Source of the DNA: CALEMW01 sp035447065
GTDB lineage: Bacteria; Krumholzibacteriota; Krumholzibacteriia; LZORAL124-64-63
NCBI GenBank assembly: GCA_035447065.1
Contig: DAOTGJ010000005.1
Span: 66,737-130,736, forward strand
Direction: 5' to 3'
Length of the DNA stretch: 64,000 nucleotides
Below are positions 35,202 through 44,400 of the stretch, piece after piece. Position 1 is the first letter of the stretch. Each line of letters begins with the position of its first letter. A model generated the notes under the pieces. It did no database searches, was not told the DNA's origin, and saw only the letters and a list, made by a program, of their open reading frames with translations. The position numbers were made by a program, and so were the translations under genes.

Positions 35202-36707
35202 CTAGTCCTCCGCGTCCCCGCCGTCGGCCGCGCCGTCCTCATCGGCCAGCTCGCTGACCTTCGCATCGAAGTCGGCGAAGAGCTGCCCGCCGGAGATCAG
35301 CGGCGCCGCCGCCCGCTCCGGGGCCTCGCCCGCGGCGGCCGCCGCGGCCTCGCCGTCGGCCGGGGCGCCGTCGCCCAGCATGCTCTCGTCGATCAGCGGG
35401 CGCTCGTTGGCCTCCAGCTCCGCGAGCTCCTCGGCCACCGTCGTGTCGATGATGCGCTCCAGCTCGTCCAGCGTGGCGTTGGCGGTGTTGAAGAGCTCGA
35501 TGGCCTTCTCCTCGCCCAGGCCCGCCAGCTCCTCCAGCTCGTCCAGCGGCGTGTTCACCAGGTGCTCGATGGAGGTGATGCCCGCGCCGCGCAGGGCCGC
35601 GGCCAGCTCGTCGGTCATGCCGGTCATCTCGCTCAGCTCCATCCACACCTCCTGGCGCACGCGCTGGCGGATGTGGTACTCGCGCGAGGAGACCAGGTCG
35701 ATCTTCCACTCGGTGAGCTTGGCGGCCAGGCGGACGTTCTTGCCCTCCTTGCCGATGGCCTTGCTGAGCTGATCGTCGTTGACCACCACGGTGGCCTCGT
35801 GCAGATCGTCGCGCAGGATGATGGTGTTGACCTCGGCCGGGCTCAGGGCGCGGCTGATCAGCAGCGACGGCTCCGCGCTCCAGGGCACGATGTCGATGCG
35901 CTCGCCCGCCAGCTCGCGGGTCACCGCCTGCACGCGCGAGCCCTTCATGCCCACGCAGGAGCCCACGGCGTCCACGCGGTCGTCGTGGGAGACCACGGCG
36001 ATCTTGGAGCGGGTGCCCGGCTCGCGCGCCACGGCCTTGATCTCCACGATGCCCTCCTGGATCTCGGGCACCTCCTGGGCGAAGAGGATGCGCAGGAACT
36101 CCGGATGGCTGCGCGAGAGGATGATCTGCGGCCCCTTGGCGCTGTCCAGCACCTCGATGATCAGGGCGCGGATGGTGCTGCCCTGATGGCTCTTCTCGCC
36201 GCGGATCTGCTCGCGCCAGGGCAGCATGGCCTCCACGCGCCCCAGGTTCACCAGCACGTTGCCGCGGTCCACCTGCTGCACGGTGCCGGTGATGATCTCG
36301 TTCACCCGGTCCTTGTAGGTCTCGAAGATGTTCGTGCGCTCGGCCTCGCGCACCTTCTGCACCAGGATCTGCTTGGCCACCAGGATGGCGTTGCGGCCGA
36401 ACTCCTCCAGGGGCAGCTCCCAGCGCAGCTCGTCGCCCACCTGGACCTCGTCGCCGAACTCCTCGCGGGCCTCCTCGAGCATGATCTCGGCGTCCTCGTC
36501 CATGAGGTTGTCCACCACGACCTTCACGTGCTCCACGGTCATCTCGCCGGTGGACTCGTCCACGCGCGCGTCGATCACGGCGTCGGCGCCCAGCTTCTTG
36601 CGGGCCGCGGACTGCAGGCCGGCCACCAGCGACTCCAGCACGATCTGGCGGTCGATGTTCTTCTCCCGCGTGATCATCGCGAGGGCGTCGAGAACGTTGT
36701 AGTCCAT
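35202..36707 (-). CDS. nusA: Transcription termination/antitermination factor NusA
   Basis: 501 aa RNA polymerase cofactor for pausing, termination and antitermination. In order: NusA N-terminal domain (1-125), S1 domain (about 135-200, GTVQQVDRGNVLVNLG), KH1-KH2 (about 205-345, GSCVGMKGSRVQAVTREL and LSKAIGKEGKNVRLAAKL), then one helix-hairpin-helix repeat (GITSIEHLVNTPLDELEEL). It ends in an acidic low-complexity tail of about 90 residues. It follows rimP by 10 nt. The leader upstream of rimP looks like an attenuator that NusA itself could act on. Confidence 0.96.
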   Translation of the reverse strand: MDYNVLDALAMITREKNIDRQIVLESLVAGLQSAARKKLGADAVIDARVDESTGEMTVEHVKVVVDNLMDEDAEIMLEEAREEFGDEVQVGDELRWELPLEEFGRNAILVAKQILVQKVREAERTNIFETYKDRVNEIITGTVQQVDRGNVLVNLGRVEAMLPWREQIRGEKSHQGSTIRALIIEVLDSAKGPQIILSRSHPEFLRILFAQEVPEIQEGIVEIKAVAREPGTRSKIAVVSHDDRVDAVGSCVGMKGSRVQAVTRELAGERIDIVPWSAEPSLLISRALSPAEVNTIILRDDLHEATVVVNDDQLSKAIGKEGKNVRLAAKLTEWKIDLVSSREYHIRQRVRQEVWMELSEMTGMTDELAAALRGAGITSIEHLVNTPLDELEELAGLGEEKAIELFNTANATLDELERIIDTTVAEELAELEANERPLIDESMLGDGAPADGEAAAAAAGEAPERAAAPLISGGQLFADFDAKVSELADEDGAADGGDAED

Positions 36708-36717
36708 GCTCGGTCTC

Positions 36718-37278
36718 CTATGCTTCCTCGCCGCCGCGGCGGGCGGCCCGCTCCTGGCGGTGGGCTTCCTTCTTGCGGCGGCGGTCCGCCTGGATCAGCG
36801 CCTGGGCGTCGAACTCCGGGTCCAGGTTGGCCTCGCGCACGTCGGCGCGGGCCAGCTTGCGGAGGGTCTCCTCGCCCCGCGGCAGCAGGGTCAACGACCC
36901 GTTGCCGAAGGCCTCCAGGCGACCCTTGAGGGTCTTCACGCCGCCGGCGGCGGCCACCTTCAGGATCACGTCCTGCCCCACCGCCGCCTGATAATGGGCG
37001 TCGGTGCGCAGGGGCCGGCGCACCCCGGGCGACGAGACCTCGATCACGTAGGCCTCGGGGAACGGATCCGCCTCCTCCAGATGCATGCCCACGGTGCGTG
37101 AGGCGGCGGAGCAGGCGTCCAGGGTCATCCCCTCGGGATGATCCAGCAGCACGCGCACCGTGGTGCGGCCGCCGCCCCGGAAGACGCGCACGTCCAGCAG
37201 CTCGAAGCCGTCGTCCGCGAGGACGGGCTCCAGCAGCCGGATGATGCGATGGGCCGACTCGTAACGGTCCGCGGACAC
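36718..37278 (-). CDS. rimP: Ribosome maturation factor RimP
   Basis: 186 aa protein needed for 30S assembly. LEPVLADDGFELLDVRVFRGGGRTTVRVLLD and YVIEVSSPGVRRPLR are classic RimP segments; an SH3-like C-terminal domain follows and ends in a basic tail. GTG at 37278 is chosen for GGAGG 8 nt upstream; upstream in-frame starts fall in the structured leader. First gene of the nusA operon. Confidence 0.93.
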   Translation of the reverse strand: MSADRYESAHRIIRLLEPVLADDGFELLDVRVFRGGGRTTVRVLLDHPEGMTLDACSAASRTVGMHLEEADPFPEAYVIEVSSPGVRRPLRTDAHYQAAVGQDVILKVAAAGGVKTLKGRLEAFGNGSLTLLPRGEETLRKLARADVREANLDPEFDAQALIQADRRRKKEAHRQERAARRGGEEA

Positions 37279-37344
37279 GACGGGAACCTCCGGCACGCCG
37301 CAGGAGCGCCGCCGGGCCGTGCGGAGGCGCCATGCCCCGACACG

Positions 37345-37369
37345 AAAAAAAGTGAGCTTTCGCCCACTT
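37345..37369 (-). terminator. Intrinsic terminator / attenuator in the rimP-nusA leader
   Basis: On the minus strand AAGTGGGC-GAAA-GCTCACTT (37369-37350) forms an 8-bp stem (one GU) closed by a GNRA tetraloop and followed by a run of T (37351-37345). It is the best intrinsic terminator in the window. It lies 67 nt upstream of the rimP start and about 40 nt downstream of a good promoter, so it should control entry into the operon. It could also end read-through from the M28 gene. Confidence 0.75.
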
Positions 37370-37397
37370 CGCGGCGCGCACCGGATGGCGCGTATCT

Positions 37398-37405
37398 GAA
37401 GTAGG
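37398..37405 (-). promoter_or_regulatory. Candidate antiterminator arm in the rimP leader
   Basis: CCTACTTC (37405-37398) is complementary over 8 positions (one GU) to GAAGTGGG, which includes the ascending arm of the terminator at 37350-37369. Pairing would exclude the terminator. A small CGCGC/GCGCG stem (37392-37388 with 37379-37375) can form between the two. The arm lies at the very 5' end of the predicted transcript, which weakens the case. Confidence 0.4.
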
Positions 37406-37410
37406 AGGCC

Positions 37411-37439
37411 ATAGTACAACCCGTTCCGGACCGGCGCAA
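37411..37439 (-). promoter_or_regulatory. Promoter of the rimP-nusA-infB operon
   Basis: Minus-strand TTGCGC (37439-37434), 17-nt spacer, TACTAT (37416-37411). The predicted start near 37404 gives a leader of about 125 nt that includes the terminator hairpin. Confidence 0.65.
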
Positions 37440-37475
37440 GGGAAATTCAGGGGGATCCGCCCCCCCTCCACCGCC

Positions 37476-38408
37476 TCAGGGGGCGGGCGGGCGGCGGGCC
37501 AGGTCCAGCAGCAGGGTCCCCACCTGGCCGGGACCGCGGGGACCCACGGCGTCCAGATCGTCGGCCCGGGTGTGCCAGTCCGGATAGTCGAAATCGATGA
37601 GGTCCACCGACGGCACGCCCGCCTCCAGGAACGGCACGTGATCGTCGTAGACCGCCCGCCCCTCCCAGGGCTGGAACACGTCCAGCCCCAGCTCCGCCGC
37701 GCGCTGGAACACGGCGCGGGTCCAATTCCCAGCGTAGCGCAGGGAGTAGCCCTCCATGGGGATGGAGGGATCCAGGTCCGCCACCATGTCCACCAGCACC
37801 AGGCCGATGGGATCGCCCCCCGCCAGCGGGTTGCCGAAGTCCTGCCGCCGCGGCGCCAGCCAGGCCGAGCCCAGGCAGTAGCTGCGCAGCTCGCCGCTCC
37901 GCCCCTGGTCCTCCCCGTCGAAGAACAGCAGGTCCACCCCCACCGCGGGAGGTGCGGCGGCCAGAAGCTCCATGAGGTGCAGGAGCACGGCGGTGCCGCT
38001 GGCGCCGTCGTTGGCGCCTGCGATGGGCTCCGTCCGCGCCCCCCGCTCCGGATCCCGGTCCGCGTGGGCGCGGGTGTCGTAGTGGGCTCCGAACCACAGC
38101 CGGTCGCCGCCGTCCGGGCCCGCGGACACCACGATCTGCGCCAGCGGCATCTCCTCCCCGGTCAGGGGGCTCGTCTCCACGTGGCGAAGGACGGTGGCAC
38201 GCAGCCCCAGGCTGTCCGCGTGGGCCAGGATCAGCTCCTGCAGGGCCCGGTGCCCCGGCGTCCCCGGCACCCGCGGTCCCAGCTCGGTCTGGGCGCGGAT
38301 CCAATGCATGGCGCGTTCGCCCGAGAACTCGCCGGCGGCGGCGACGGCGGCCGTCCACAGCAGCAGCGCCAGGATCAAGCCGGCGCGTCGCAAGGCTCCC
38401 AAGGACAT
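37476..38408 (-). CDS. Exported M28-family zinc enzyme, glutaminyl-peptide cyclotransferase-like
   Basis: 310 aa with a signal peptide (MSLGALRRAGLILALLLWTAAVAAA). M28 metal and catalytic positions are GAHYDTR, GANDGASGTAVL (Asp), LFFDGEDQG (Glu/Asp), LVDMVAD and a C-terminal His. The segment DDHVPFLEAGVPSVDLI, followed by YPDWHTRADDLD, is closer to glutaminyl cyclases (DDHxPFL..GVP..., WHTxxDD) than to ordinary M28 aminopeptidases. LRSYCLGSAWLA also recalls the cyclase 'YGSRHLA' region. If so it would form N-terminal pyroglutamate on exported proteins. An alternative ATG at 38426 overlaps the sprA stop (TGATG) and allows translational coupling. An aminopeptidase is the main alternative. Confidence 0.75.
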   Translation of the reverse strand: MSLGALRRAGLILALLLWTAAVAAAGEFSGERAMHWIRAQTELGPRVPGTPGHRALQELILAHADSLGLRATVLRHVETSPLTGEEMPLAQIVVSAGPDGGDRLWFGAHYDTRAHADRDPERGARTEPIAGANDGASGTAVLLHLMELLAAAPPAVGVDLLFFDGEDQGRSGELRSYCLGSAWLAPRRQDFGNPLAGGDPIGLVLVDMVADLDPSIPMEGYSLRYAGNWTRAVFQRAAELGLDVFQPWEGRAVYDDHVPFLEAGVPSVDLIDFDYPDWHTRADDLDAVGPRGPGQVGTLLLDLARRPPAP

Positions 38409-38425
38409 GTCCGATCCCGTTCCCA

Positions 38426-41400
38426 TCAGAAGTTGAAGGTGGCCTCCACGCCCAGGCCGAAGCGCTGGGTGACCGTGTCGGACTCCTTGACCTTGTCGCG
38501 GGCGTAGCTCATGCGCATGGCCCCGGTCAGGTTGCGAGTGATGTTGTAGCTGAAGCTGGGCACCACGCTGATGCGCGAGGAGCCGGTCACGGTGTTGGGC
38601 TCGCCCTCGCGGTCCACGCCCGGCTGCCAGCGCTGCACCGAGTCGTCGCTCACGCTCACGTCCACGGTCATGGTCACCATGGGCGAGTTGCCGGGCCGGT
38701 ACAGGCCCAGCTTGGAGAGGATGCCCTCGGCCCCGAAGCTGTGGCGCACCTGCGCGTTCACCGCCGTGCGGTTGGTCTTGGTCAGCGAGCCGTTGTTCTC
38801 GTTGTCGTCGAACGTCAGCACCAGGTTGAGCTGGGCGGTCATGCCGCTGCGGAAGGTGGTGCTCCAGCGCGGCCCCAGCTGCAGGGTCTCCTTGGGGTTG
38901 GACTGGGTGGCCGTCTCGCCGGCCACCGACGACGTGCGCTTGTACGTCAGGTCCAGGTTGCTGGAGCGGATGGGGCTGTCGGCGCCGCCGCCCCCGAAGA
39001 TGCCCCACTTCTCGATGCCCGCCAGGCTGAAGCCCAGGTCCGGCCAGCTCCGGTTGAAGGTGCGCGTGGCCAGGCCGCCCGCCTGCACGCGGTGGGTCTC
39101 GGACTCGTCGAACTTCACGTCCATGGTCATGTTGCGCGAGAACTTCAGGCGCGTGGACGCCTTCTTGGTGATGCGCTCGGTCACGTCGCGGCTCACGTAG
39201 AGGGAGTCCGGCGCTTCCAGGTCCGTGGTCAGGCCGGCCTCGTACCAGAAGGTGGTGGCGCCGCGGTAGCGGGTGTAGGCGCCCTCGTCCTTGCTGGTCC
39301 AGTTGAGCTGGATGGGCTGCACGCCGCGCATCAGGTCCATGAGCGGACTCAGCGGGTTGGGGATGCGGAAGCCGCCGCCCTCCTCGGCGAAGAGGCTGGC
39401 GGTGGTGTCGGCCTGGGCGGTGCCCGCCACGGCCTCGCGGCGCTCCCGCTCCAGCTCCCGCGCCAGCTCCACGATGCGGTCCTCCAGGCGCTGCTTGTCC
39501 CGGGGGTTCAGTCCGGGTTCGGCCAGCTGGGCCACCAGCTCCTGCAGCTCGGGATCGGTGATCTGATCGCGGCGCACCTGGTTCTGGATCTCGCGCAGGA
39601 TGCGCTGCCGCTCGTCCTGACGCACGTCCACCTTCTTGGGGAAGACCCGCGAGAACTTGTCCCCCAGGGGCACGCTGAAGGTCACGCTCCAGTCGCCGCT
39701 GCTGCGGATGTTGGAGACGTTGGCCGGATCGTTCTCCCGCCGCACGCTGGGCGAATGGTCGTCCACGAAGGCGCCCGTGAACTGCACGTTGGGCTTCAGC
39801 GAGTTGAGCTCGCCCACGAAGCCGGTGATGGCGCGCCCCACCAGGTTGTCCGGCAGGCCCAGGTGCCGCGGCACGCCGAAGCTCAGGCGCAGCTGCTGGT
39901 TGTAGGTGTTCTCCTCGCCCACGTTCAGGCCCCAGAACCGGCGCTCGCGGAACAGGTCGCGGTCCGAGCGGATGGTCAGGCCCGCGTCCACGATGGGCAG
40001 GGGCTTGGCGTCGATCTTGGCGTTCAGGGTGCCGCGCCGCGTCTCGTTCAGGGGCTGCTCCACGAAGGTCCCCGTGGCCGTCTGCAGGTTGCTGGATTCC
40101 CGCCTGGTGTTGGTGAACGCCCCCGACAGCGAGATGTTCGTGGGGAACGGGTTGACCGCCTTGACCACCGGGATGCGGCGCAGCAGGGGGTAGTCGTTCA
40201 GGCTGCGGCCGGGTCCCAGGCGCAGGTCGTAGGACACGTTGCCCTGCAGGTTGTCGCCGGTGGACCTCTGCAGGGGCGTATCGCTGGTGCTGCGCGAGCC
40301 GCTGAGGGAGAACTGCCAGGGGTCCAGCACGTAGCGCAGGGGCGCGAAGCCCGACGGCTGCGGCCGCGACAGCCGCACGGAGAAGCTCTTGCGCTCGTCG
40401 ATGGAGCTCTGCGCGTCGCGCAGGGCCTCGTCGATGATTTCGATGTCGCTGCTGGTCACGTACTTGGGCCGCTGGGTGGTGCGCGAGCGGCCCGCGCTCA
40501 CGGGCATGCGGAAGCCCAGCAGCGGTATGAAGTCGTCCACGGACAGGCTGCCGGACACGTTCCAGTCCTCGCTGGTGTAGCCCTGCCCCACCTGCTTGTT
40601 GAGGCCGTGGAACTCGGCGTCCTGCTTGTTCCAATCCACCTCGAAATTGATCTGGTTGGCCATGTTCACGCCCACGTGCAGGCGCTGGGCCAGGCCGGCG
40701 TCGCGCTGCACCTCGCGCAGCTTGATGTCGTTGAACCAGAAGTAGCCGCTGGCCTCGGAGGTGCGGTCCGTGTTGCGCACGCCCACGTAGAAGCGCTTCA
40801 CGCGGCGCAGGTCCGGCGCGCCCACCACGCGCACGCGGTAGGGCTGGCCGGTGAGGTCGTCGTTCACCGTGGACTCGATCCAGCCCGTCTCGTGGTCCGG
40901 CGCCTCCAGCTTCACGTTGCTCAGCTCGGCCATGTCCAGGCGCAGCTCGTGCCAGCCGAAGCGCGCGCCCTGGCTCTCGTCGAATCTGTAGTTCACCTCG
41001 TAGTAGTTGAGCGAGTCGGCTCCCACCCGGAAGAACACGTCCATGTCCGCCTGGTCCGGGTCCGGGCTGTACACGTAGTAGGAGAGCTTGCTGTACTTGG
41101 TGTAGTCGTCGCCGCGGGGCGAGACCACGCGGCTGGCGCGCACCAGGTGCTGGGGCTCCAGGTGCTGGTAGTCCAGGACCAGCGACGACTCCTTCTCCGG
41201 GATGTTGTTCAGCACGTAGAGCTCGAAGGGCGGGTCGTAGTCCGGGTTCTCCTTGTTGTTCACCTCCCCCAGGAAGAAGCCCTCGTTGGGCGACCGCTCG
41301 CCGAAGTCCAGGATCTGCTCCTCCGGCGCGTCGGCGGTGGCCAGCTTGCGCACGCCCTCGCGCTCCCAGCGCGACCCCAGGAAGGTGATCTCGGAGAACT

Positions 41401-44400
41401 GCAGGTCCCTCGACGTGGCGCCCTGGGGCGGCTCGCGGTCCTCGAACCAGATGCGCATGTGCGTCACCGTGGCCAGCGAGGGCGTGGAGCCGTTGATCGC
41501 GGGCGCCACCGGCAGCAGGTCGCCCAGACGCACGCGGTACTTCCGCCACGCCCGCCGCTCGTCGATGTTGTCCTGCACCTCGCTGGCGGGGTAGTCGCGC
41601 AGCACGTCCACCAGGGCCGAGTCGGCCAGATCCACGCTGATGGTGAAGTAGCCGTTGTTGGTGTCGAAGCGCGTGTCGCCGTCCAGGTCCTCCGAGTCCT
41701 CGCGGAAGTTGCCGGCGGTGCCGTTGATGAACGGGTAGGGATTGGCGTCGGACACGTAGTCGGCGCTGTAGCGGTCGTAGCCCTGGGCGTCGCCCCCCAG
41801 GCCCACGTCCTCGTTGTTGTCCTGGCTCTGGGTGAAGATCCCGTCGGGCGAGCCGTCGATGATGCCGTCCTCGCGGTTGTAGACCCCGTACTCCGGATCG
41901 CCGTTGCGGTCGCGCCAGTAGAAGTCCTCGCTGATGTAGCCGAAGTCGAAGTGCAGCGTGCCCGTGGGGTGGTCGCCCAGCACGTCGTGGCGGAAGTCGT
42001 TGACCCAGAACTCCAGGAACTGGGTCTTGGTGAGGTCCACGCCGCTGCGGCTCAGCCCGCGCATGATCCCGCCCCAGTGCTGCGGGCCCCACGTCTCGCC
42101 GTCGGGCGTCTGCAGGTGGAGCTGAAGCACCTGCTGGGTCTCCCGGCCCTCCTGCTCCTTCAGGTCCGGGTTCAGGTGGCGGCGCTCGGTGAGCACGCGC
42201 GGCAGGTACCAGCGCGCGTCCACGCGGTCCTCGGGCGCGTAGTAGGTGTCCAGCAGGTAGTTCAGCGCCAGGTAGCGCGGATCGTCGGCCTCCAGCTCCA
42301 GGCCCTCGTCGTGCACGGGCTTGCTGGCGTCGTTCCAGCTCAGGCGGCTGATGGGCATCACGTCCGAGGAGTCCACGCCCTCGAAGTCCTCCACGTGGGC
42401 GTCGTTGAACGTGTTGGGGTTGGGGAGGCTGAGGGCCATCTCGGTGTTGATCTGCACCGAGCTCTCGCGGTCCGTGTTGCGGCGGCTGAGCAGGTTGGCG
42501 AAGGAGGTCAGGAGCCGCGGCCTGAACTGGAACTGGCCGTTCAGGTTGCCCACCAGGGTGCGGCTGGGCTCCTCCCCCAGCTTGGCCTTGTGGCCCACCA
42601 CCTGGTTCGACTCCCAGAGCCAGGTGCTGCTCAAGCGGCTCTCCCGCCCCAGCTGGTAGCCCACGTTGAGGCCCAGCAGGCTGGAGTTGCCGCCGCCGAT
42701 GAACGGGGCGTACTGGTAGTCCACGCTGATGTTGCTGTCGGCGGTGAGGCTGGCCGCGGCCTCTCCCTTCAGGCTGATCTCGCCGAAGGTGTAGTCGATG
42801 TCGTAGTCCACGTCCTTGACGAGCGTGCGCCCGTCCAGCACCACCGTCTCGGAACCCTCCTCGATGTTGCTCACGCCCAGGTTGAACGAGCTGCTCGCGG
42901 CCGCGTGGGTCACCGTGAAGCGCATCTTGTCGGTGTTCTGCGTGAGTTCGGTCTGCGAGTTGGTGGGCTCGTAGAGCTTGGGCATCAGGTAGTCGGCAAG
43001 ACCGGAGCCGGCGAAGTCGAAGGCGTCGGGCGCCAGGGCCTCGTAGCGCTCCGGAGCCATGTTGAACGGCTCGGGGATGTTCAGCGGGAACTTGAGCAGG
43101 CCGCGGGTCAGGTCGAAGTAGACCTGGTCGTGGAAGTCGGCGATGCCGTCGGAGCCCGGGTTGCCCTGCTGGTCCTCGCGGTCCAGTCCGAAGACCTGGA
43201 ACCACTCGATGCCCACCCCGCCGGAGAGCTGCCCGGGCACCAGGTTGGCGCCGTCGGCCAGCGTGTTCACGTCCAGGGTGAACTCGAAGCTCGACTGATC
43301 GATGTTGGAGCCGCCCAGCGGATAGATGTTGCGCAGCACGTAGGCCCAGACGTGCGGATTGTCGCCGGGGTTGGTGGGCTTGAGCAGCTTCATCTTGTAG
43401 TAGAGGGTGCCGTCGCCGTCCAGATCCACGCGCCGGTCCTCGTCCACGCCGGGAACGTCGCCCACCTGGTACACGGGCTCCAGGACCGTCTGGCCGTTCA
43501 CTGTGACCGGGGTGCTCACGGTGTAGACCACCGCCAGCAGGTCGTTCCAGTCGTACTCGCGCAGCAGGTCCAGGGCGATGAAGTTGCCGTTCTCGTCCAG
43601 CAGGGTCTCGAACTCCACCGGCCGCCACCACTGGCCCTCCTCGAAGCCGGCGGGCCGGTGGAGCAGGGACCAGTCGATGAAGTCTACGTCGCCGTCGCCG
43701 TCCTGGTCCACGCTCACGTCGCCCGGACCCGACTGCTCCCAGCGGCCGGTGGTGTCGGGGATGGCCACCACGTTCTGCACGTCGGTGGCGCCCGGACGGA
43801 TGTCGCCCATGAAGCGGAAGACCTGGATGGTGCCGGGATCGATGCGCTCGTTGCCCGGCACGTCTCCCCCGGGGATCAGGTTGCGGCCCGGCACGTCGTT
43901 GATCTCGTAGTATCCCGCCTGCCGGAACGCCAGCGGCAGGTCCAGCCGGAAGAAGCGGTTGTTCAGGTAGCGGTTGGCCGCGATCTCGTGCACGCCCACG
44001 GTGCCGCCGCTGGAGTTGAACTTCTGGCTGGAGGTCTCGGCCTTCTGCTTGCTGGCCACCACGGTGAAGTCGGCGGCGCCCATCTGGCCGGTCACCTTCA
44101 GGCCGAACAGGCCCGACTTGTTGGACGCGTAGCCCAGGAGCTGGCTGCCGGGCAGGGTGAGGCCCACGTCGCCGGTCTCGATCTTCTGGATGATCTCGTC
44201 CTCGGAGCCCTCGTAGTAGAGGCGGATCTTGGTGGCCTCGGGCCCGATGGCCTCCGAGTTGTGGTCCACCTCGATGTGCACCTTCTCGCCGATCTGGCCG
44301 CTGAGGTTGATCTGGAGCTGCTGCTCCATGTCCAGCGACGGGAACAGGCTCTGGCTCTGCCGCCGCTCGTTGGGCACGAACTTGTTGCTGATGGTGGACT

